From NCBI RefSeq assembly GCF_001484195.1, contig NZ_LLYW01000013.1, positions 1 through 64,000 of the forward strand: a stretch of 64,000 nt of DNA, in the 5' to 3' direction. Of this stretch, positions 42,021 to 48,798 are shown in pieces (the stretch's first letter is position 1; each line of letters starts with the position of its first letter). Made by a program: the position numbers and the translations under genes. The notes under the pieces were generated by a model. That model had not been told where the DNA came from and made no database searches. It saw only the letters and a list, made by a program, of their open reading frames with translations. The stretch comes from Thermococcus celericrescens. GTDB taxonomy: Archaea; Methanobacteriota_B; Thermococci; Thermococcales; Thermococcaceae.

Positions 42021-42263
42021 ATGGTGAGGGTGGTAATAGTGATTGAGACTGGAGCCAGAACCGACGTCTTGAGACCTTTCGGCGAGATAGAAGTGCCAGT
42101 AACATACGACGAGTTTTACTTTGACGCTCCAGAGGGCCTCAGCGATGATGAACTCCTCGAATTTGTGAGGAAGATGCAGAAGAAACTCTACGATGAAAGT
42201 GGCATGTTCGTCCACGGCCCGGTTTTCGTTGAGGGTCGGGACGAACCAATTGGGCGGGTGTGA
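42021..42263 (+). CDS. Small hypothetical protein, 80 aa
   Basis: ATG 42021 (GTG 42018 possible) after GGGGAGGTGATGGGGTG. VRVVIVIETGARTDVLRPF, then YDEFYFDAPEGLSDDELLEFVRKMQ; alpha/beta, acidic. No family. Confidence 0.57.
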   Translation: MVRVVIVIETGARTDVLRPFGEIEVPVTYDEFYFDAPEGLSDDELLEFVRKMQKKLYDESGMFVHGPVFVEGRDEPIGRV

Positions 42264-42275
42264 GGTGACGGGGCG

Positions 42276-42593
42276 ATGAATGAGTTTGAGGGTTTCAAAA
42301 ATGCTGTTGTCAGGAACTGGAAAAAGCGGCGCCTTCCGAGCTTTATCAGGAAAAGAGCCCTCGACGTTACTTACACTTACAGCTATGAGACTCGGGAGAC
42401 GTACATTGTTGCGTGGATGCAGTTCGGGAGCAAAATCTATGTTGTTGACATTGAGTATTCGTATGAGCGCGGTTGGCTTGAGCTCGCAATTTCAGAGCTT
42501 CCAGCACCGTACTCAAAGCTGAAGGGTTTCGACCCACTTCTTGTTCCTCCAGGAAAGAGTATTTACCGGTACGAGGTGAAACAGGGTGCTTAG
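42276..42593 (+). CDS. Small hypothetical protein, 105 aa
   Basis: Basic N-terminus (RNWKKRRLPSFIRKRALD) then a beta-rich part with TYTYSYETRETYIVAWMQ and KIYVVDIEYSYERG. It may bind nucleic acid. Last gene of the train before an intergenic region dense with palindromes. Confidence 0.58.
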   Translation: MNEFEGFKNAVVRNWKKRRLPSFIRKRALDVTYTYSYETRETYIVAWMQFGSKIYVVDIEYSYERGWLELAISELPAPYSKLKGFDPLLVPPGKSIYRYEVKQGA

Positions 42594-42801
42594 CGTTAAC
42601 TTTCATACGTATGTTAACAGCGATAATAACAGCACCGCGTTATTATCATTCTTTCCAAAAACTTTCCCGTGTGACCACAAGGTGAAACGGCACAAATCCA
42701 GAATACTTGCACCACGGTGCAGTATTCTCCCCCAACTCGCTCACCACAACTTGAAGAATAATGTGAATTCCCTCGCAGTTAATAACTGAGGTGGTGTAAG
42801 T
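42594..42801. promoter_or_regulatory. Intergenic region with three palindromes
   Basis: 208 bp with CATACGTATG (42604-42613), the hairpin GATAATAAC-8 nt-GTTATTATC (42622-42630, 42639-42647), one isolated TGTGACC (42670-42676) and a near-perfect inverted repeat at 42701-42727 (arms GAATAC-T-TGCACC and GGTGCAGTATTC). These may be terminator, operator for the wHTH gene, or a second origin-like site. Confidence 0.5.
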
Positions 42802-43155
42802 ATGCCGAGGAAAAGGCGCCTGCCTGATGTCGTGACCCTGAAACTCCCCACTTATGAACAGCCGGGAGACATTTTTGACGTGATCTTTGAAAGTGAAGAA
42901 GCCCGCAAAATGGCCGAACAGATTGTAGAGTACATCAAAAAGAACAAACGCATGGGTTGGGAAGAGTACAGAGAGCTCTTCCCTCCAGAGAAGCATTACC
43001 TCTACTTCCGCGTCATGAAACGCATGGAGGCCCTTGGCCTCATTGGTCGTGGGGCTTACAACACGTACATCCTCTCCAAGAAGTTCTGTGATAGGTTAGA
43101 GTATCTCTCGAAGCTCTGGCTCTTCAAGATTGGAAAAGCCGAGGAACTCTGGTGA
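42802..43155 (+). CDS. Winged-helix-like DNA-binding protein
   Basis: 117 residues. MAEQIVEYIKKNKRMGWEEYRELFP, then YFRVMKRMEALGLIGRGAYNTYILS resembles a winged helix (helices then a wing strand). It precedes intN and may regulate excision/integration. ATG 42802 after GAGGTGGTG. Confidence 0.62.
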   Translation: MPRKRRLPDVVTLKLPTYEQPGDIFDVIFESEEARKMAEQIVEYIKKNKRMGWEEYRELFPPEKHYLYFRVMKRMEALGLIGRGAYNTYILSKKFCDRLEYLSKLWLFKIGKAEELW

Positions 43156-43206
43156 TTATCATGACCGCAATGGCTATATCCAGTCCGCAGGTATTACCTC
43201 AGTGTA

Positions 43207-43231
43207 GCCACATGTGGCCACGTGTGGCCAC
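43207..43231 (+). promoter_or_regulatory. Operator-like tandem repeats upstream of intN
   Basis: GCCACATGTGGC (43207-43218) overlaps two direct copies of TGTGGCCAC (43213-43221 and 43223-43231), each centred on the palindrome TGGCCA and spaced 10 bp. They are followed by ACAATATTG, a weak TATA, and the Shine-Dalgarno GGAGGAGGG. Probably a binding site for an element regulator or the RHH part of the integrase. Confidence 0.55.
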
Positions 43232-43259
43232 ACAATATTGGGCGGAGGAGGGCCTTGAA

Positions 43260-43496
43260 ATGGTCAAGAGGAAGCCGAAAAGAGCACGTATACCAATTCA
43301 CATCACACTTAGTCCGCAGGTCATCGAAATGCTCGATAAAGCCACTTATAATAGGAGCCGTTACATAGAAGACGCCATTTTACAGCGGCTTTCGACCAAA
43401 AGCGTGGCTTTTAGAAGGGAAGGACGGTTGTGGAGCCGGGAGCGGGATTTGAACCCGCGACCTGCGGATTACGAGTCCGCCGCCCTGCCGAGCTAG
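43260..43496 (+). CDS. Integrase N-terminal fragment (IntN) with RHH domain
   Basis: 78 residues in the integrated state. The first about 47 residues (RARIPIHITLSPQVIEML, then RSRYIEDAILQRL) have a ribbon-helix-helix pattern, unusual at the start of a tyrosine recombinase. The frame then passes through the att site (residues about 58-72, ERDLNPRPADYE) and stops in the tRNA gene. In the circle it continues in frame with IntC. ATG 43260 follows GGCGGAGGAGGGCC. An open frame reaching back to 43152 is not favoured because of the palindromes in it. Confidence 0.85.
   Translation: MVKRKPKRARIPIHITLSPQVIEMLDKATYNRSRYIEDAILQRLSTKSVAFRREGRLWSRERDLNPRPADYESAALPS
43347..43475. repeat. attR: right copy of 129-bp direct repeat
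   Basis: Identical to 15776-15904. Bases 43431-43475 are the 3' part of the intact tRNA-Thr; the other 84 bp are intN coding sequence. Confidence 0.95.
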
Positions 43497-43507
43497 GCTA
43501 CCCCGGC
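43431..43507 (-). tRNA. tRNA-Thr (anticodon CGT)
   Basis: Minus strand, 77 nt with encoded CCA. Acceptor GCCGGGG/TCCCGGC (one G-U), anticodon stem GCGGA/TCCGC with loop CTCGTAA (anticodon CGT, reads ACG), and T stem GCGGG/CCCGC with TTCAAAT. Discriminator U73 is as usual for archaeal tRNA-Thr. It is the integration target; the tRNA stays intact because the att repeat supplies its 3' end. Confidence 0.96.
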
Positions 43508-43547
43508 ACCCGATGTTAAAGACCAGCGGGGAGTTTATAAGCTTTTC

Positions 43548-44362
43548 TCAGGGACCACCAAGGAGCCCCCCGAAGATGGCCAGGGCCCTGGCGGGATCGG
43601 CCGCCACTATCAGGACTATGACCGCGAGGAGGAAGTTTAAGACGGTGACCCTCTGGAGCGAGGAAACCTCCCACCGGTATATGACCTCGGATATCCTTGC
43701 GCTCCATTCCCAGGAGGTCTTTGACACGGCAATACCAAGGAGGAAGCCGGCAATGACATCGTAGATCCAGTGGTGCCCCAGGAACACCGTTGCGAACGGT
43801 ATAAGGCTGTTCGTGAGTATCAGGACCTTTCCGCCGAGGCGCTTCCGGTATTTCCACAGGGTGATTATGTTTATCATTATGAACGTGTTGTGAAGGGAGG
43901 GGAGGACGAATTCCTGCCTCGTCAGGAGGGTATTGTTGGAGGTGTAGCCGGGCAGGTTGTAGACTATATGCGGAGCGTAGATGTGGGCTATCAGGTATAC
44001 CGAGCCCGCGACGCATACGCCATCAGATACCGGGCAAGCAGCCGGTCGGACGCCTCTAGATCCCTCAGATACAGCAGGAGGTAAGCAACGATAAGGGCTA
44101 TGGAACCGGCGAAGCCGAGATAGTACACGACAGTAAAGAGTGCGTGGAGGGGCGGCACACCCTTGGTGAACTCCACCAGGCCAACGATCAGATCCCTCGA
44201 TGTGAGGGGGAGTCTGAGAAACTGTGGCGTTAAGTCCACACTCCAGCGCCCGATGACGCCGTACAGAACGCCGAAGGCAACCCATCCAAAGTAGCTGAGG
44301 AAGAACGCGTTCAGCCTTACTAACACCTCCGGATCTTCAAGGCGCCGCTGGAGCATGTTCAT
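43548..44362 (-). pseudogene. PAP2-superfamily membrane phosphatase, frameshifted
   Basis: The N-terminal frame (start ATG 44362, NMLQRRLEDPEVLVRLNAF) runs through several membrane spans to ARYLMAYA near 44010. The sense then continues in another frame as VCVAGSVYLIAHIYAP to 43548. A single missing base near TGGCGTATGC (about 44008-44018) explains the break. PAP2 active-site motifs are in the second part: PSLHNTF and FLGHHWIYDVIAG (variants of PSGH and SR-x5-H-x3-D). The full protein of about 270 residues would dephosphorylate lipids such as polyprenyl pyrophosphate or phosphatidate-type substrates. Confidence 0.78.
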
Positions 44363-44470
44363 AACTTCTACCCCCAAGTAGTCAAGCCTTTAACTTCGCC
44401 TTCTTGAACACTGCAGGTTTGACTCCAAGCCTTAAAAACCTTACACCCCAACCTGTGATGGTGAAAGGGC

Positions 44471-44917
44471 ATGGAGATTCCGAACTACGGGAACCTGGAG
44501 ATAAATGCGGTACTTTTTGACCTGAACGGCACCCTGGCGGAGGGCGGAAGGATCGATGACGAAGTTAAACACCTCCTAGAGAGGCTCGCGGAAAAATACA
44601 CGGTCGTCGTTCTGAGCGCGGACACCTTTGGAACACTGGAGGAGGAGTTCAAAGGTCTTCCTGTGAGGATCGAGAGGGTTTCGAGCGGTGCTGAAAAGGC
44701 GGAAATCGCGAGGGGCTACGAACCCTACATAGCGGTAGGCAACGGAAACAACGATGTGGCCATGCTTGAGAGCGCGGAGTTGGCCTTCTGCATAATAGGG
44801 CCGGAGGGAGCGACAACCGACGCCCTCCTCGCCAGCGACGTAGTGGTGAGGGACGTTAAGGACGCCATAGGCATGCTCCTCGACGAGAGAAAGCTCATAG
44901 CAACGCTCAGAGGGTGA
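44471..44917 (+). CDS. HAD-superfamily hydrolase (soluble P-type ATPase-like)
   Basis: 148 residues: FDLNGTLAEGG (motif I, normally D-x-D-G-T; here the second Asp is Asn), VVVLSADTFG (motif II), Lys in GAEKAEIARGY (motif III) and VGNGNNDVAML (motif IV, G-x3-N-D). Such small HAD proteins in archaea are linked to metal ATPases. The Asn at the acid/base position suggests a phosphatase with reduced or altered activity. A TATA-like CTTAAAAACC lies near 44431-44440. Confidence 0.8.
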   Translation: MEIPNYGNLEINAVLFDLNGTLAEGGRIDDEVKHLLERLAEKYTVVVLSADTFGTLEEEFKGLPVRIERVSSGAEKAEIARGYEPYIAVGNGNNDVAMLESAELAFCIIGPEGATTDALLASDVVVRDVKDAIGMLLDERKLIATLRG

Positions 44918-44920
44918 GTT

Positions 44921-45550
44921 ATGGACTACAGAACGCTGAAGGGTATCGGAACAGCGGAGCTGGTGATCAAGAAGTCGGTCTTCATAGGCTACGCATCACC
45001 CGCGGAGACGGAGGATGAAGCGAGGGAGTTCATCGCAAAAATCAAAGCCCACCACAGCGACGCCACTCACAACGTTTCCGCATACCTCATCAATGATGGA
45101 AAGAACTTCGCCGTTCGCTACGATGACGACGGCGAGCCGAAGGGTTCGGCGGGAAAGCCCGTGCTCAAGGTTATCCAGAACAGGGGGCTGAGCAACGTTG
45201 TCGTCGTTGTTACCCGCTACTTCGGCGGCATAAAGCTCGGCTACGGCGGTTTGGTCAAAGCATACAGCGATACGGCAAGTTTGGCCATCGAAAACGCGGG
45301 TATCATTGAGGTGTACGAGACGGAGCGCTTCCAGGTCACCTTCCCCTATAGCCTCTTTCACACTGTCAGGGAAACCGTTGAAAAGGCTGGAGGAGGGGTT
45401 GTTAAGGAGGACTACGGCGAGCTGGTGACGTTCACCGTTGAAACGAGGAAAGGAGAGGCGGAGAAGCTGATGGAGCTTTTGACGGAGAGGACGAGGGGAA
45501 GGGTTCGGCTGAGGAGGCTCTTCATGAGCTCCTTCGAGGGGAGTCTTTGA
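44921..45550 (+). CDS. YigZ/IMPACT family protein
   Basis: 209 residues: SVFIGYASPAETEDEAREFI, KAHHSDATHNVSAYL, DDDGEPKGSAGKP (signature) and VVVVTRYFGGIKLGYGGL. The family is related to IMPACT translation regulators and ribosomal protein S5-fold proteins; the reaction is unknown. ATG is 4 bp after the HAD gene stop, so they form an operon. 3' end abuts the IS605-derived element. Confidence 0.9.
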   Translation: MDYRTLKGIGTAELVIKKSVFIGYASPAETEDEAREFIAKIKAHHSDATHNVSAYLINDGKNFAVRYDDDGEPKGSAGKPVLKVIQNRGLSNVVVVVTRYFGGIKLGYGGLVKAYSDTASLAIENAGIIEVYETERFQVTFPYSLFHTVRETVEKAGGGVVKEDYGELVTFTVETRKGEAEKLMELLTERTRGRVRLRRLFMSSFEGSL

Positions 45551-45565
45551 GTTTTTACATCCCAT

Positions 45566-45975
45566 CTGACCTCCTTCCCGCCGTGAGGGGCGAGGGTTCC
45601 AACGAGTTAACCCCTCGCCAATGGCGGGAAGGTTTTCGGGCACTCATTCACCTACTCCTCTCGCGAGTTTCGGTTCAGCCCGAAGGCCCGGTCTCACGCC
45701 CATTACCCCTACCGGCAAAACCAGATCGGGGTTATCGTCCCAACGGCCACCAATCAGCCCTAACCGCTCAAAGGCGGTCTTTTGAAAGGACGCCTAACGG
45801 CGTCTTCCTCCCGAGGACGGGAGGACACGCTGAAACCCCCTCTCACCGGGTTCTTTTGAGTGGCCCCTCCGAGGCCTTACTACCTTACAGAGTTTAAAAG
45901 GGTTTCGACTAATTAAAGGCGGGATTGTTGATTACTGCATCCCCGCCCTAAAGGGCGAGGCTTTCGGAAGAAAAA
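45566..45975 (-). mobile_element. Short IS200/IS605-type non-autonomous element (MITE-like)
   Basis: About 410 bp without an ORF. Its end at 45566-45618 is, in reverse complement, nearly the same as the right end of the tnpB remnant at 51238-51291 (CTCGTTGGAACCCTCGCCC and the terminal GGAGGTCAG). The other end carries the palindrome GCCCTAAAGGGC (45951-45962) typical of IS605 subterminal hairpins. Several further hairpins lie within. It probably derives from a tnpB element by internal deletion. The left end on the helicase side is estimated. Confidence 0.6.
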
Positions 45976-48673
45976 TGTCATCCCTGCTCCCGGAAGGAGA
46001 CCCTTCCAGAACCCTCTCCCAAACCCTTATCGCGGCCCATTTGTCTAAGAACTCGTTGAAGGTGCCGCACTTCGGGGAGAGCGTGCAGACGGGGCAGCCG
46101 TCCTGGCAGGAACAGGAACGAAGGTGCTCAAGGCTTTTCTCCATCAGCCTCGCAGCGTTCTCGTAGATTATCGGTGCGAGGCCCGCTCCCCCCTCGTTGC
46201 CGTCGTAGATGAACACGACCGGCCTTCCAGCGTGGGGTAAGCCCGGGAAGCTCGCGTAGCTGTAGCCCCCGAGCTCCCTCGAATCCACGTAGGTAAAGAT
46301 GGGGGCGATTTTTATCATGTTGTGCTCTATCGCGTGAAGCGCCGAGCCGATTCCGTCCTTGCTGTCGATCATCTTCTTTATCGCAAAGGTCAGCTCTTCA
46401 TCGCTGATTCCAAGCCCCTGGAGGGCATCGCCGATGCTCTTCTTTATGACGTGTGTGGTCGTCCCGAGGTAGAGCGGGAAGAGCTTCCTCCTGTCGAGGT
46501 TGCCGTAGAGGGTGAAGGCAAGGTCTTCAAAGCCCTTCTCGGCAGCCACATCGAAGAACTCCCCGAACTCCTCGCTCGTGACTTCCCTTATTGAGTCCGG
46601 AAAGACTAGCCATATTCCCTCCGTCTCAAACTCCCGGACGTAGGGTTCCTCGAACTCCACCTTCGCGAACTTCTCCCAGTTGAGGATCGAGAAGTCCTCC
46701 TCGGCCTCGATCCTCTCGCCGGTCATCGGGGAGTGTATCTCGCCACGCAGGATGCAGTCCTCCTTCAGCCTGACCAGCTCACCGACGTAGTTCCCAGTGT
46801 CTGCCCCTTTGACGGCGAATCCGGTGTAGACGTGCCTGACCATCAGCCGGCCGAGATGAATCTCCACTCCCCTGTAGGTTTTCTCGTCCCGGCTCTCAAG
46901 TATCTCGACCTCCTCACTCTTGGCCACGAAGGTTTCCACGTCCCAGAAGCGGTTAAGTCCCCTCGCGAAGACGAAGTGGAACTTTCCGAGGGCGAGTCTG
47001 TCCCTGGCCATGTAGAGCTCTCCCCTCGAGAAGTAGGCCATCCCCGGCAGGAGCGAGCGGTGGTACTCGTCGGAATCGACCTCCTCGATGATGTAGCCCT
47101 TGAGCTTGAGCCAGTTGATGAAGTTGAGCAACTCCCTGAGCGAGGATTTCTCCATCAGCTTGCCCCTTATCCAGGGCTCGTCCTTGACGAGGAAGAACGT
47201 CTCATCACTCGCCGTCCTCAGAGAGGAGTAGCTGAAGGCCGGCTTCCTCAGGCGAATCTCGAGCTTGCCAGTGAGCGGATTTTTCTTCAGGTCAGCCTTC
47301 CGTTCGATGACGAGCCTTTCGGCTATCTTCCTCTCGAACTCGTCAAGCTCGTCCCAGTCGATTATTCCCAGCTCGGTGAGGAGGTAGTGAAGGTGCTTCT
47401 CGGCTATGCGCTCGTTCTCGAGGTTTACCGGCATGTACTCGATTATTCCCCGCTCCAGCCTCTCAACGAGCTCGTCGAAGTGCTCTCGGTAGTAGTAGTC
47501 GAGACCGTTCTTTCTGAGGACTATGGCGTTGAGGGCCTCCCTGTCGGCGCTCCTTCCGGCCCTGCCGAAGCGCTGGATGAGGGAGAAAAGCCCGTCCGGA
47601 GGGATGCCGTAGTTGATGACTGCATCAAGGTCGCCGATGTCTATGCCGAGCTCAAGGGCGTTGGTTGTGAGCAGGACGAGCAGTTTGCCCTCCTTGAAGT
47701 CCCGCTCTATCTCCCAGCGGACGTTCTTGGGCAGGGTTCCCTTGTAGGTACTCGTTTTGTGAAATACCGGCGAGCCGAGGAGGAAGCGGAGGAGCTTTTC
47801 GGTTCCCCTTCTGCTGTCGAAGAAGACCAGCGTCTTGATTTTCTCACCGACGAACCTCTCGATAGCACTCCTTATGAGCTGCCTCTCGTCGAGGTTCCTC
47901 GGCTCGAAGAGGACCAGATATCTCCGGGGAAATGGATTCGTGGCACCGTTTACCGCCTCGAAGTTCTTCCGGAAGAGCTTCTCCGCGAACTCCTTCGGGT
48001 TCCTAAGCGTTGCCGAGAGCGCTATGGTTTGGGGCTTTGCTCCGAGTCTCCTTAGCCTGAAGTCGAGGCGGCGGAAGAGGTAGGCCGCGTTGCTCCCGAA
48101 GACGCCCCTGTAAACGTGAAGCTCGTCAACGACCAGGTAGCGGAGGTTTCTGAGGAGCCACTCGTAGTCCCTCCAGCGGCGCAGGATGTTGTAGTGGAGC
48201 ATGTCCGGGGTCGTGAAGATAACCCTCGGCTTCTCGCGGAGGAGCTCCCTCCTCTCCTCCCACGGAACATCGCCCGTCAGGATCCTCGCGCTCACGTGCT
48301 TTCCGGTGAGGTGGTAAAAGACGAGGTTCTGGATGGAAAACTTTTCGAGCTGGTTGTTTATGAGGGCCCTCGTGGGGTATATGAGCAGGTAGGTCGCGCG
48401 GGGGTTGGATAGATAGGAATCGAAGATGGCCAATCGGAATATCTCGCTCTTGCCGCTGGCCGTTGGCGTCGTGACGACGATGTTCTCCCCGGAGTAAAGC
48501 CTCTCGAGGGCCTCGACCTGATGACGGTAGAGGGTAAAGCCGAGTTCTTCGAGGAGGGTGTTTACCTCGGGGTTGTTGAACCGAAAATCGCCGAACTCGC
48601 CTTCCTTTGGAGGAAAAACGTGAACCCTCGCTATCTCGGACTTGAGGGGCTTGAGCGTCTCGAAGAGGGACAT
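45932..48673 (-). CDS. SF2 DEAD/DEAH-box helicase with DUF1998-type Cys-rich tail
   Basis: 913 residues of the COG1205 helicase type (MrfA/Hrq1 relatives). Motif I TTPTASGKSE, motif II VDELHVYRG (DELH), motif III SATLRNP, motif VI LIQRFGRAGRSA, and a C-terminal Cys cluster SCSCQDGCPVCTLSPKCG (DUF1998) that should bind metal. These enzymes unwind DNA, some in mitomycin or crosslink repair. The final 12 residues (LPKASPFRAGMQ) are encoded by the end of the IS605-derived element, so the native tail has been replaced. Start ATG 48673. Confidence 0.88.
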   Translation of the reverse strand: MSLFETLKPLKSEIARVHVFPPKEGEFGDFRFNNPEVNTLLEELGFTLYRHQVEALERLYSGENIVVTTPTASGKSEIFRLAIFDSYLSNPRATYLLIYPTRALINNQLEKFSIQNLVFYHLTGKHVSARILTGDVPWEERRELLREKPRVIFTTPDMLHYNILRRWRDYEWLLRNLRYLVVDELHVYRGVFGSNAAYLFRRLDFRLRRLGAKPQTIALSATLRNPKEFAEKLFRKNFEAVNGATNPFPRRYLVLFEPRNLDERQLIRSAIERFVGEKIKTLVFFDSRRGTEKLLRFLLGSPVFHKTSTYKGTLPKNVRWEIERDFKEGKLLVLLTTNALELGIDIGDLDAVINYGIPPDGLFSLIQRFGRAGRSADREALNAIVLRKNGLDYYYREHFDELVERLERGIIEYMPVNLENERIAEKHLHYLLTELGIIDWDELDEFERKIAERLVIERKADLKKNPLTGKLEIRLRKPAFSYSSLRTASDETFFLVKDEPWIRGKLMEKSSLRELLNFINWLKLKGYIIEEVDSDEYHRSLLPGMAYFSRGELYMARDRLALGKFHFVFARGLNRFWDVETFVAKSEEVEILESRDEKTYRGVEIHLGRLMVRHVYTGFAVKGADTGNYVGELVRLKEDCILRGEIHSPMTGERIEAEEDFSILNWEKFAKVEFEEPYVREFETEGIWLVFPDSIREVTSEEFGEFFDVAAEKGFEDLAFTLYGNLDRRKLFPLYLGTTTHVIKKSIGDALQGLGISDEELTFAIKKMIDSKDGIGSALHAIEHNMIKIAPIFTYVDSRELGGYSYASFPGLPHAGRPVVFIYDGNEGGAGLAPIIYENAARLMEKSLEHLRSCSCQDGCPVCTLSPKCGTFNEFLDKWAAIRVWERVLEGSPSGSRDDIFLPKASPFRAGMQ

Positions 48674-48798
48674 GGGGGTAAATTGGAAAGAACGGCTAAA
48701 AAAGTAGCGGCACCCTCCGTAGAGCGGGCAAAGCTTTCCTCCGACCCCCGTTTCAAAAGGCCTTTAAGGTCATGGCGCGTTTCTCTTTTGGTGGTGAT

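Larger units (their letters stand above)
15776..43475. mobile_element. Integrated 27.6-kb plasmid/provirus-like element (pT26-2-like) in tRNA-Thr
   Basis: Perfect 129-bp direct repeats at 15776-15904 and 43347-43475 bound a block whose unit length is 27,571 bp. The right repeat contains the 3' part of an intact tRNA-Thr(CGT) gene; the left holds a 45-bp tRNA fragment. A tyrosine recombinase gene is split so that IntC is at the left end and IntN at the right, as for SSV-type integrases. Inside are a membrane/secreted block with a VirB4/HerA-like ATPase, an iteron region, a AAA+ Rep and a train of small genes. This order is like the pT26-2/TKV2/TKV3 family of Thermococcales (from knowledge; not tested by search). 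Confidence 0.93.

Noticed and set aside
43152-43259. N-terminal extension of IntN
   Set aside because: In frame, but it contains the tandem palindromes and no Shine-Dalgarno; ATG 43260 has a strong one.
45547-45897. Open frame of 116 codons in the IS605-derived element
   Set aside because: Pro/Arg-rich shadow frame across hairpins, no similarity to TnpA or TnpB.
46733-48055. 440-codon plus-strand open frame
   Set aside because: Antisense to the SF2 helicase whose motifs are clear; shadow frame.
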